In this document: positions 1 to 6,336 of the stretch, in pieces
Position numbering within the stretch: position 1 is the first letter of the stretch
Layout of the letters: every line of letters begins with the position of its first letter
Origin: CAMWXW01 sp051650105
Lineage (GTDB): Bacteria; Desulfobacterota; Desulfovibrionia; Desulfovibrionales; Desulfovibrionaceae
Reading direction: 5' to 3'
Assembly (NCBI GenBank): GCA_051650105.1
Contig: JBOFIJ010000021.1
Location: 1 to 9,424, forward strand
Length of the DNA: 9,424 nt
Made by a program: the position numbers and the translations under genes
Notes under the pieces: generated by a model
Told to the model about the DNA's origin: nothing
The model's database searches: none
The model's input: the letters and a program-made list of their open reading frames with translations, nothing else

Positions 1-55
1 CTCGGCATACTTGCTGAAACTCGCTTCTTCTCTCTATTCTTTTGTCAATGTACAA
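1..55 (-). CDS. Possible start of a leftward gene running off the window
   Basis: On the - strand a TTG codon at 55-53 opens a frame that stays open to the window edge (18 codons, beginning LYIDKRIERR, charged and basic). An AGGA ribosome-binding sequence lies at 66-63, seven bases upstream. The promoter at 80-107 would start transcription near 73, leaving a short leader that fits. The fragment is too short to recognise. A later ATG at 8-6 lacks a good ribosome site. The same promoter could instead serve an untranslated RNA that begins here. Confidence 0.22.
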   Translation of the reverse strand, partial: MYIDKRIERRSEFQQVCR

Positions 56-79
56 ACACTGTTCCTACAACGTCAGTCT

Positions 80-107
80 GTTATACACTATTTTTTATGC
101 TTGTCAA
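80..107 (-). promoter_or_regulatory. Leftward sigma70-type promoter
   Basis: Read on the - strand, a perfect TTGACA (107-102) and TATAAC (85-80) are separated by 16 bases. The expected start is near 73, pointing out of the left edge and away from the glycosyltransferase end. A second TTGACA lies on the same strand at 48-43 but has no matching -10 box. Confidence 0.5.
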
Positions 108-200
108 TATTTTATTTATAAAAACGGCGACGAAACTATCGTATCGTTTATATTTATGTTCATACATAAACTCGTATATGTTCTCGTGCACACGAACAAT

Positions 201-1265
201 CTATTTTTTTTGTAAACAATTCAAAAGAACTTCTTCCATTTCTTTTCCCTTATCCTTCATATTAAATCTATCTTCACATCTCTTCAAAAAAGAACCTTTT
301 CTTCTTATTATCTCCTCATCTTCCATAAGAAAAACCTTCTCTAATACAGAAAATAATGCTCTTACTCCTTCACTTTGGGCTACCAATAAATCTTTACACT
401 CCTCTGGAAATGCTTCTGGAATTCCACCAACATCTGTGCATACACATACCAAACCCTCAGAAAATGCTTCTAGCATAGCATTTGGCAAACCCTCACTTTC
501 TGACGCCATCACGAAAATATCAGCCTCTCTCAATTTTTCACTTATTTTATTACTAAAATTATTCCATTTCACACTTCCCAATAAATCTAATTCTTCCGTT
601 TTATGCTGAAATTCTTCCAAATCCTCACCCTCTCCATAGCTGTCCCATGTAAAAGAATATCCCTCCTGTTTTAATAACATTAATGCCTCTAAAATATTTC
701 CGAGACCCTTACTTTTTACAATCCTTCCTGTTGTTATTAATGATAACGGCCTATTTACCCCCTCTCTCACACATCTTGGATATTTTCCAGACTCCACAAC
801 ATAAACATCTTGACTCTTAATAAAGGAAACTCGCCCTAAAAGATCCTTCTTAATAAAAGAAGAGGGGGTGAAATAACATGGCCTTACCAATATATCCTTT
901 ATTTTTGCGGAAAAAGAATCACGAATATCTTTGCCTGCACCTATTGTTTGCAACACACCAATACCTAATACTCTTGCAGCTATACCAGCTGTTGTTATAT
1001 CTTTACCAACGTTACCCACAACAATATCTATTGAATGCTCTTTAAATTCTTTATAAAATAACGCTATTGTTATAGGTGAATACGATGCCACAAAGGATAC
1101 TTCTTTCACAAAAAATTTCCGCTTTCTTATTTCCTCTACAAAAAACGTATCCCTTGCATAAAAAAATATTGCATGACCTCTTTTATGCAATTCTTCTGCA
1201 AATTCTAAAAATAATGTTTTCACTCCGCCCCACTGCCTAGTTGCTATACAGAATGCTATATTCAT
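201..1265 (-). CDS. GT4-family glycosyltransferase
   Basis: This 354-residue protein has the two-domain GT-B layout of retaining family 4 glycosyltransferases, which move a sugar from a nucleotide-sugar donor to an acceptor, typically in LPS, capsule or other surface glycan synthesis at the inner membrane. The N-terminal acceptor domain opens MNIAFCIATRQWGGVKT, with the glycine-rich loop at residues 12-14. The C-terminal donor domain starts near TTGRIVKSKGL (178-188) and holds the E-x7-E signature at E258 and E266 (ESEGLPNAMLE), followed by TDVGGIPE. No transmembrane segment is visible. The start at 1265 is chosen because GGAAGG lies just upstream and the family N-terminus begins there. A longer in-frame ATG at 1370 lies upstream of the likely promoter. 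Donor and acceptor cannot be read from sequence. It stands alone, without other glycan genes in the window. Confidence 0.88.
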   Translation of the reverse strand: MNIAFCIATRQWGGVKTLFLEFAEELHKRGHAIFFYARDTFFVEEIRKRKFFVKEVSFVASYSPITIALFYKEFKEHSIDIVVGNVGKDITTAGIAARVLGIGVLQTIGAGKDIRDSFSAKIKDILVRPCYFTPSSFIKKDLLGRVSFIKSQDVYVVESGKYPRCVREGVNRPLSLITTGRIVKSKGLGNILEALMLLKQEGYSFTWDSYGEGEDLEEFQHKTEELDLLGSVKWNNFSNKISEKLREADIFVMASESEGLPNAMLEAFSEGLVCVCTDVGGIPEAFPEECKDLLVAQSEGVRALFSVLEKVFLMEDEEIIRRKGSFLKRCEDRFNMKDKGKEMEEVLLNCLQKK

Positions 1266-1325
1266 ATTTCTTCCTTCCAAAATACAATGAGACGAATTCC
1301 CACTTTTCACATACAACCGCTTCCT

Positions 1326-1354
1326 ATTATACCATCCTTTTTGAAAAATTGTAA
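1326..1354 (-). promoter_or_regulatory. Extended -10 promoter of the glycosyltransferase gene
   Basis: On the - strand TATAAT (1331-1326) is preceded by TGG, an extended -10, with only a weak -35 (TTACAA, 1354-1349) 17 bases away. The start would be near 1319, giving a leader of about 54 bases before the ATG at 1265. A second TATAAT on the same strand at 1374-1369 may be a further start but has a poor -35. Confidence 0.45.
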
Positions 1355-1743
1355 TGACTCTCTTCCTCATTATACTTCATGCACTATTTACAACAATACA
1401 CACGAACATCCGATATCATCACAACACCCCTCACAAATATTCTCTTATCCAATACTATCTCTTTATACAGAACAAAATTAAACATAATACCATGTACTCT
1501 ATTCTTATTTTCCAAAATTATTTACGACAATACACCACGTTACTTTTTTAAAAACACAATACTCCCATTTAAAAATGAAATCCCTCCTTCCACTCTCTAT
1601 CTAACGTACAATGACACCCCTTCATAATACAATTGCTATCCATATAAAAACTACCATTACAAAAGACAAGCACTCAAAGACTTCTATACATATATCTCTA
1701 TATCACTTCTTATGCGACTACCCTAATTTTCAATCGTATGCTC

Positions 1744-1771
1744 TTGATATTCTTAATATTAATGATATATT
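1744..1771 (+). promoter_or_regulatory. Promoter of the barrel-like protein gene
   Basis: TTGATA (1744-1749) and TATATT (1766-1771) are 16 bases apart, each one base from consensus. TG at 1763-1764 makes an extended -10 likely. The start would be near 1778, leaving a leader of about 46 bases before the ATG at 1824. Confidence 0.45.
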
Positions 1772-1823
1772 ATCGCAAGACATAATTTGCTAAGCTCTTC
1801 CACCCAAGCTCTAAGGATATCCG

Positions 1824-2390
1824 ATGAAAATAGATAACACAGCATTTTTGCAAAATAGCATAGTGTCTTCCTGCTTTTACTCTATTATTTTCTATTTATT
1901 CTTTCTATTCCTTCCAAATATTTCTTTAGCAAAACACATTATAACTTTTTCTCTGGTGCCCCCACAATATATACATAATGATAGAATAGATTCCCAACAC
2001 GCATATGGAATACTTTACCTTAAAAAATTACAACTTACCCTGTATATGAATTTGCTTCTTGGCGCGGGCATTAATTACACAAGTATACGAAGTGACGATT
2101 CCATTTCGAGAAAAGATATTCACTGCTATGCCATTAGTCTTAGCCCTAAGGTAGGATTATCTTTTCCAATTTATAAAGACTATATTGCGTTCTATACAGG
2201 TTTAGGTGCACATTTCCAATACGAAAGTATTATGGAAAATAGAAAATTTCAAGACAATTATATAATAAATGGTGAATTATTCACGGGTGTTGCATTTCAA
2301 TATAAATATTTTTACACTTCTATAGAATACTCTGTTACACAAAAAATCCGAAGCCGCGGAATAACATTATCTCTTGGGGTTATTTTCTAA
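1824..2390 (+). CDS. Exported, probable small outer-membrane beta-barrel protein
   Basis: The 188-residue product starts with a hydrophobic signal sequence (about residues 18-36, ending NISLA) with a likely signal-peptidase I site after A36. The mature part is about 152 residues. It is rich in tyrosine and phenylalanine and alternates hydrophobic and polar residues in short stretches (KKLQLTLYMNLLLGAGINY, ISLSPKVGLSF, YIAFYTGLGAHFQYES, GELFTGVAFQYKYFYTSIEY), ending in a terminal phenylalanine (GITLSLGVIF) as many barrel proteins do. This suggests an eight-strand outer-membrane barrel. I cannot name a family. AAGGA sits six bases before the ATG and supports this start. The n-region is long and has only one lysine, unusual for a signal peptide. 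The gene is alone on its strand and meets the methyltransferase gene tail to tail. Confidence 0.68.
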   Translation: MKIDNTAFLQNSIVSSCFYSIIFYLFFLFLPNISLAKHIITFSLVPPQYIHNDRIDSQHAYGILYLKKLQLTLYMNLLLGAGINYTSIRSDDSISRKDIHCYAISLSPKVGLSFPIYKDYIAFYTGLGAHFQYESIMENRKFQDNYIINGELFTGVAFQYKYFYTSIEYSVTQKIRSRGITLSLGVIF

Positions 2391-2457
2391 TATTTATATC
2401 TTTAAAAAATTCCACTAACCAAATAAGCAAGGCCTTCCAACAGCACTGCATATGAGC

Positions 2458-3189
2458 CTACACGGCATTGTATGCTAAAAAAGAACAAAACTCGACTGCT
2501 GCTTTACTATATCTTGAGCTATTTTCCTCATATAATATCAATGTAGGCAACACTATCACACTACCATGTTGTACGTTTTTTCTTGCTTCTATCAAAACTA
2601 TTTTTGCACCTTTATTACTTCTTCCTTGGATAAAACACATTCTTTTTACTCTGAAAGAGTGTGCTTCTAATGCTAGTAAAAACTCATGAAGTCTACTTAC
2701 AGTGAAACTACAATAAAAATATCCTTTGTCTCTTAGAATGTTCTTACAAAAATCTAAAAATATCCCCATATCACTATCCGTTCTTGCTTTTTTCCTTAAT
2801 ACATATGGAGATGTGTATCCAGAACCCTCACTAAAATATGGAGGATTACACACAACTGCATCTATTGAACCACAATCTAACCCTTCTACAACATCGTGTT
2901 GAATACAATGTATCTTCTCTTCAAAACCATGCATCACAACATTTTTCTTTGCCGCATGCACCAAAACATCCTCTCTCTCAATAGCAATAATCTCTCCTGC
3001 CTTTTCAGCTATTGCTATTGCTATCGCTATTGCTCCGCAACCACTTCCTACATCCACAAGTCGCTTATGAAACCTATTTCCTGCAAATGAAGACAAAAGA
3101 ATAGCATCTACAGAGAAGTTAAATCCTCCATCAACTTGATGAAGCCCACGGGGAAAATATTCTCTACACTCTTTTATTCTATCTTCCAC
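2458..3189 (-). CDS. trmN6: tRNA1(Val) (adenine37-N6)-methyltransferase-like protein
   Basis: This 243-residue protein is a SAM-dependent N6-adenine methyltransferase of the TrmN6/YfiC type, expected to methylate A37 of tRNA-Val in the cytoplasm. The N-terminal FPRGLHQVDGGFNFSVDAILL (12-32) resembles the family opening. The SAM motif I is DVGSGCG (46-52), and the catalytic NPPY motif of amino-methyltransferases is at 115-118. Length fits the family. The start is GTG at 3189: GAGGAAGG lies just upstream, and the promoter would start transcription near 3211, leaving a leader of about 22 bases. Residues 53-61 are a pure Ala-Ile alternation encoded by a hexanucleotide repeat. It is transcribed alone, divergent from the membrane-anchored unknown. 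Another substrate within this methyltransferase group cannot be excluded. Confidence 0.85.
   Translation of the reverse strand: MEDRIKECREYFPRGLHQVDGGFNFSVDAILLSSFAGNRFHKRLVDVGSGCGAIAIAIAIAEKAGEIIAIEREDVLVHAAKKNVVMHGFEEKIHCIQHDVVEGLDCGSIDAVVCNPPYFSEGSGYTSPYVLRKKARTDSDMGIFLDFCKNILRDKGYFYCSFTVSRLHEFLLALEAHSFRVKRMCFIQGRSNKGAKIVLIEARKNVQHGSVIVLPTLILYEENSSRYSKAAVEFCSFLAYNAV
3008..3034. repeat. Hexanucleotide GCTATT/C repeat inside the methyltransferase gene
   Basis: On the + strand four tandem GCTATT-type units plus a final GCT run from 3008 to 3034. One unit reads GCTATC. On the coding strand they give alternating Ala and Ile codons directly after SAM motif I. Slippage by whole units would add or remove two residues and keep the frame. 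Confidence 0.85.
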
Positions 3190-3217
3190 AGGCCTTCCTC
3201 ACACCACTTCTTTGGTG

Positions 3218-3246
3218 ATTATAGCACTATATTATTTCTTTGACAA
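3218..3246 (-). promoter_or_regulatory. Promoter of the tRNA methyltransferase gene
   Basis: On the - strand TTGTCA (3246-3241) and a perfect TATAAT (3223-3218) are 17 bases apart, predicting a start near 3211. Its -35 box overlaps the -35 of the opposite promoter by five bases. A short hairpin (CACCA 3202-3206 with TGGTG 3213-3217) directly follows the -10 box. Confidence 0.65.
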
Positions 3247-3268
3247 TACTCCGTACTTTTGGTATACC
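3240..3268 (+). promoter_or_regulatory. Promoter of the membrane-anchored unknown gene
   Basis: A perfect TTGACA (3240-3245) is followed after 17 bases by TATACC (3263-3268), with TGG before it acting as an extended -10. The start would be near 3275, leaving a leader of about 38 bases to the ATG at 3313. This excludes the longer in-frame ATG at 3259 as the start. Confidence 0.65.
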
Positions 3269-3312
3269 TGTCTGGTCTTTGCGAATGTTCATTTATTGCT
3301 TGGAGACGTCAT

Positions 3313-3768
3313 ATGAGCTTTAAAAAATCCCCTCTTATTATTAAAAAAGCACTTATTATATCTCTTTTTTGCATTATTCTGCTCTGTATTTATTTCATTG
3401 CACGTCCATTCTTAAATGACGAACAGACTTCCTTAGTCGAAGATGTCGATTTTCTCAATGCTGTTACGTCTATTAATGCAGAACTGCCATTAATGATAGA
3501 TGAAGAAACAGAACTTATGTCTATACAATTTACGAATAAAGTACTTCAATACCATTTTAGACTCCCACTTATAGATAAGGCTTCTATGCAAGTTACTCCA
3601 TTTAAAGAAAAAATGCTTTCTCAATTCAAAAAAGCATATTGTGGTCAAGAGGAAATTATGGTCCTTCTTAGACAAAGGAGTTATGCTGTATCTTACATTT
3701 ATAAGGATAAGAATTATACCATAATTACAGATTTTTTTCTAGAACCACAAGATTGCCCTAAAACATAG
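3313..3768 (+). CDS. Conserved hypothetical protein with one N-terminal membrane helix
   Basis: The 151-residue product has a basic N-terminus (MSFKKSPLIIKK), one membrane helix at about residues 13-30, and a periplasmic-type domain of about 120 residues, so it is probably an inner-membrane-anchored protein facing the periplasm. The domain has the pattern I recall from a widespread uncharacterised proteobacterial family: an LP-x-x-ID-x-x-T-x-L stretch (59-68), an aromatic strand after N75, then two cysteines (C110 and C148) bracketing a YIYKD strand, probably forming a disulfide. Function is unknown. GGAG seven bases before the ATG and the upstream promoter fix this start. It precedes the RNase G gene by 170 bases on the same strand and might be co-transcribed with it. 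Confidence 0.7.
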   Translation: MSFKKSPLIIKKALIISLFCIILLCIYFIARPFLNDEQTSLVEDVDFLNAVTSINAELPLMIDEETELMSIQFTNKVLQYHFRLPLIDKASMQVTPFKEKMLSQFKKAYCGQEEIMVLLRQRSYAVSYIYKDKNYTIITDFFLEPQDCPKT

Positions 3769-3847
3769 AGGATATTTACGTTATTTAAAAAATACACAAA
3801 GATAACATGGTAATTTTGAGACTTACTTAAAATGAAGAGAAAGTAAC

Positions 3848-3928
3848 AGTGAACAATACGCCTCTTCCTTATTATTGTTAGCAGAAAGATATGAAGCTTC
3901 ATGGAAGCATAGAATATTCATTTTCACT
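3848..3928 (+). promoter_or_regulatory. Structured leader ahead of the RNase G gene
   Basis: The 170 bases before RNase G hold several complementary segments: AACAATA (3852-3858) with TATTGTT (3873-3879); a 12-base perfect palindrome ATGAAGCTTCAT (3891-3902), competing with GCTTC/GAAGC at 3896-3908; and AGTGAA (3848-3853) with TTCACT (3923-3928). The last arm sits directly against the AGGA ribosome site at 3929-3932. Folding could therefore affect access to the start. This is a reading by eye, with no fold energy. Confidence 0.3.
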
Positions 3929-3938
3929 AGGAAACACA

Positions 3939-5414
3939 ATGAAGAAAAAAAAAGCCATTCAAAAAATGTATATTAGTGTTCTTCCAGGGGAACAAACTGA
4001 AGTAGTTCTCACATCTGATGACACAGTGAGCGAATATTATATTGAACTTTTACATCAAAACAAAACAAAAGGGAATATCTACAGAGGTGTTGTTAATAAT
4101 TTAGATACCAATCTACAAGCTGCTTTTATTAACTATGGTGTTGAAAAGAATGGCTTCTTACAAATTGACGAAATACATCCCGAATACTATAGAACACCCT
4201 TCACCCCCTCCAAAGGGAAAAAATACCCTCTTTTGCAAAAAATTCTGAAACCTGGTGATGAAATTCTTGTACAAGTTGTGAAAGAGCCCACCCCTAAAAA
4301 AGGAGCCTTTCTTACAACATATCCCTCTTTAACAGGTCGCTTCCTCATTCTTACGCCAGGTAGAGAACAAATTGCTATCTCTAGAAAAATAGAAGATGAC
4401 ATGGAAAGAGAAAGACTAAAAGTTCTTCTGGAAGGAATAATGCCTGGCGAACATCTTGGTATTATTGTTCGTACCGTTAGTTCTGGAACCACAAAACTTG
4501 CTCTTTTACGGGATCTACAATTCCTAAAACGTCTATGGAAAAGTACTCAAAACCAAGTAGCAATTTCTGTTGCCCCTTCCATTGTTTATCAAGAACCTGT
4601 TCTGGCAAGACGCGCTGTTAAAGATTATCTTACCGAAGATATTAAAGAAATTTGGATAGATGATGAAGAAACTGCAGGACTTATTAAACAAGATATTGCT
4701 CTTATTTTTCCAAGAAAAAGCAATATTATTCGCCTTTTAGAAAATACAGATACATCACTCTTCTCCCATTCTGGCTTGCAACAACAAATTGAAAGAATTT
4801 ATGCTAGAGAAGTTCCTTTACCAAGTGGTGGAAGACTTGTATTTGACCAAACAGAAGCACTTATGGCTATTGACATTAATTCTGGAAAAATTACTGGAAA
4901 AACAAGCTTTGAGGCTATGGCTCTAAGAATAAATCTTGAAGCAGCTCAAGCAATTGCAGTGCAATTACGCCTAAAAGATATAGGAGGACAAATTGTTATC
5001 GATTTTATTGAAATGCGTGACCCAAAACACTGGGTTGAAGTGGAAAAAATGATTAAACATTGTATGAAAACAGATAGAGCACGCTATGATGTTGGGAAAA
5101 TTAGTCGTTTTGGTCTAATGGAAATTGTTAGACAAAGAACAGGGCTTTCTGCTATCTCCACACTTTCTGAAGTATGCCCTCATTGTTCTGGTACAGGAGT
5201 GCGAAGTAATATTGAGTGGCAAGCTGCTTCTGCTCTTCGTGAAATAACACAAAAATTGCGTAATAATCTAAATGAAGAATCTTGTATTTATAGTACTTCT
5301 GAAGAATTAGGCTTACATCTATTAAATAAAAAACGATTTCAAATTACAGCTCTTGAAGAAGAATACAAAATGCCTATCATCATTACACTAATTAGAGATG
5401 GAAATTATAATTAA
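3939..5414 (+). CDS. rng: Ribonuclease G / RNase E-family endoribonuclease
   Basis: The 491-residue enzyme would cut single-stranded, AU-rich, 5'-monophosphate RNA in the cytoplasm, in rRNA maturation and mRNA decay. It has an S1 RNA-binding domain (about 45-127), 5'-sensor and RNase H-like regions, then the DNase I-like catalytic domain. The metal-binding aspartates are D312 in DINS and D355 in IDFIEM, and the zinc-link CPHC has C413 and C416. These spacings (43, 101 and 104) equal those of E. coli RNase E D303, D346, C404 and C407. The long RNase E C-terminal scaffold is absent, so RNase G is the better name. The start at 3939 is preferred: AGGA is six bases upstream. An in-frame ATG at 3891 lies in a palindrome with a poor ribosome site. 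Early codons contain a run of nine A (3945-3953). QueH follows after ten bases. Confidence 0.95.
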   Translation: MKKKKAIQKMYISVLPGEQTEVVLTSDDTVSEYYIELLHQNKTKGNIYRGVVNNLDTNLQAAFINYGVEKNGFLQIDEIHPEYYRTPFTPSKGKKYPLLQKILKPGDEILVQVVKEPTPKKGAFLTTYPSLTGRFLILTPGREQIAISRKIEDDMERERLKVLLEGIMPGEHLGIIVRTVSSGTTKLALLRDLQFLKRLWKSTQNQVAISVAPSIVYQEPVLARRAVKDYLTEDIKEIWIDDEETAGLIKQDIALIFPRKSNIIRLLENTDTSLFSHSGLQQQIERIYAREVPLPSGGRLVFDQTEALMAIDINSGKITGKTSFEAMALRINLEAAQAIAVQLRLKDIGGQIVIDFIEMRDPKHWVEVEKMIKHCMKTDRARYDVGKISRFGLMEIVRQRTGLSAISTLSEVCPHCSGTGVRSNIEWQAASALREITQKLRNNLNEESCIYSTSEELGLHLLNKKRFQITALEEEYKMPIIITLIRDGNYN

Positions 5415-5424
5415 GGATAATATA

Positions 5425-5997
5425 ATGCATAAAAAACTATTACTACATGTTTGTTGTGGACCTTGTACTATTGTGGTTATTGACATGCTTAGAGAAATGA
5501 ATTTTGAATTAACTGGTATCTTTTTTAACCCCAATATTCATCCTTTAAAAGAGTATCTTAAACGACGAGAATCTATGAATATGCTTGCTGAACAAGCTAA
5601 TTTACCTATGATTTGGGTGGACGATCAATACGACCTCACAAAATGGCTTGCTATGGTTGCAGATAATCCTCAATATGGTGAGCGTTGTAAATCATGTTAT
5701 CATCAGCGATTATTCCACGTGATGCAACAAGCTGAAAAATTAGAAATACCTTATTTTTCTTCAAGTTTACTGTATTCTAAAATGCAATTACATGAACTTA
5801 TTGCATCTACTGGAAAAGACATCTCTTCTCATGCATCCTCTACTCAATTCTTTTATCACGATTTTAGACTACGTTGGCAAGAAGGCATTGATAAAGCTAA
5901 AGAAGATGATTTATATAGACAAAATTATTGTGGCTGTATTTATAGCGAGTCTGAACGATTTCAAAAAAAATTAAAGGCTCTTTCAAAGTCCGTATAA
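5425..5997 (+). CDS. queH: Epoxyqueuosine reductase QueH
   Basis: The 190-residue protein belongs to the QueH family (former DUF208), the non-orthologous replacement of QueG that carries out the last step of queuosine synthesis, reducing epoxyqueuosine to queuosine in tRNA. It uses an iron-sulfur cluster and an extra iron. The family cysteines are present: HVCCGPC (C9, C10, C13), ERCKSCY (C88, C91) and QNYCGC (C169, C171). FFNPNIHP (28-35) is also typical. Length is usual. The start at 5425 has AAGGA seven bases upstream, in the ten-base gap after the RNase G stop, so the two genes are almost certainly co-transcribed. A slightly earlier ATG at 5398 lies inside the RNase G gene and is less likely. 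No other queuosine gene is in the window. Confidence 0.95.
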   Translation: MHKKLLLHVCCGPCTIVVIDMLREMNFELTGIFFNPNIHPLKEYLKRRESMNMLAEQANLPMIWVDDQYDLTKWLAMVADNPQYGERCKSCYHQRLFHVMQQAEKLEIPYFSSSLLYSKMQLHELIASTGKDISSHASSTQFFYHDFRLRWQEGIDKAKEDDLYRQNYCGCIYSESERFQKKLKALSKSV

Positions 5998-5998
5998 A

Positions 5999-6209
5999 TT
6001 TTTATAAAGAATACAATTAGCTCATAAGAAGGAATCCACATTCTTTGAAAAAATCTTACATTTCTCTTTTCAAAAATATGCATTCTCCTTTTCTATAGTA
6101 TGTAAAAAGATTCTTTACTATAAAAAGATACATATTTCTAAAATGTTTTAGACAATGGTATCTTCTTTCTTTAATTATGTATCTTTTTGTATACAATTCT
6201 TTATAAAAA
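5999..6209. repeat. Outer 14-base inverted repeat pair
   Basis: TTTTTATAAAGAAT at 5999-6012 is the exact reverse complement of 6196-6209. The left arm begins two bases after the queH stop. The pair encloses 183 bases that contain a second inverted repeat. The layout recalls a small non-autonomous element with terminal inverted repeats, but no target duplication is visible at its edges and A/T runs raise the chance of coincidence. Confidence 0.4.
6119..6191. terminator. Long inverted repeat, possible rho-independent terminator
   Basis: AAAAAGATACATA (6122-6134) pairs perfectly with TATGTATCTTTTT (6176-6188). A G-U pair and two further A-T pairs extend the stem outward to 6119/6191. The 41-base loop contains its own 7-base-pair palindrome (6137-6152, TCTAAAA and TTTTAGA around TG). 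With A-rich 5' and T-rich 3' sides it could end transcripts from either direction, including rng-queH, though stem GC content is low and the loop is long. GTATCTT at 6158-6164 offers a competing partner for the left arm. Confidence 0.4.
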
Positions 6210-6231
6210 ACATAAATACGTTATACAGTAC

Positions 6232-6263
6232 AAAGAGAATCTCTTTTTATACCCTATTATAAT
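6232..6263 (+). promoter_or_regulatory. Palindrome and -10 box upstream of hemW
   Basis: A perfect TATAAT lies at 6258-6263, about 74 bases before the hemW ATG, with no clear -35. Eleven bases upstream is a 15-base near-perfect palindrome (AAAGAGA, central A, TCTCTTT; 6232-6246), where a regulator or hairpin could act. Both are short patterns in AT-rich sequence. Confidence 0.3.
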
Positions 6264-6336
6264 GACTCATATACTCTTTTTTATCTAAAAACAATAATAC
6301 ACTCTACCCTCTTACCAAAAACTATAAGAATATCTA

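Larger units (their letters stand above)
1266..1823. other. Gene-free, G-poor divergent intergenic region
   Basis: This 558-base stretch lies between the divergent glycosyltransferase and barrel-protein genes. Apart from the promoters on either side I see no gene. The open frames on the + strand (for example 1611-1793) have no ribosome site and a composition driven by C, A and T. By hand count 1381-1740 holds 18 G and 96 C in 360 bases. No tRNA, convincing terminator or long repeat is visible. It could be a fully decayed gene, but no conserved peptide remains. Confidence 0.6.
5998..6336. other. Gene-free gap between queH and hemW
   Basis: No gene is visible in these 339 AT-rich bases. They hold nested inverted repeats (listed separately), a hairpin close after the queH stop (AAGGAAT with ATTCTTT, at 6029-6046), repeated ATTCTTT words at 6040, 6110 and 6196, and a probable hemW -10 box. 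No frame with a ribosome site is present. Confidence 0.6.

Noticed and set aside
97..609. 170-residue + strand reading frame
   Set aside because: It is mostly antisense to the glycosyltransferase C-terminal part, is rich in Ser, Thr, Phe and Leu as expected from C/T-rich DNA, and has no ribosome site.
1266..1370. Longer glycosyltransferase start at 1370
   Set aside because: The extra 35 residues have no family match, the start lies upstream of the likely promoter, and the start at 1265 has a good ribosome site.
1611..1793. 60-residue frame and overlapping + strand frames in the 1287-1793 gap
   Set aside because: No ribosome site, composition dominated by Thr, His, Ile and Asn from G-poor DNA, no recognisable motif, and overlap with the barrel-gene promoter.
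3259..3312. Earlier in-frame start for the membrane-anchored unknown
   Set aside because: It overlaps the promoter -10 region and lacks a ribosome site. The ATG at 3313 has both.
4187..4492. 101-residue - strand frame inside RNase G
   Set aside because: It is the shadow of the well-supported RNase G gene and has no start signals of its own.
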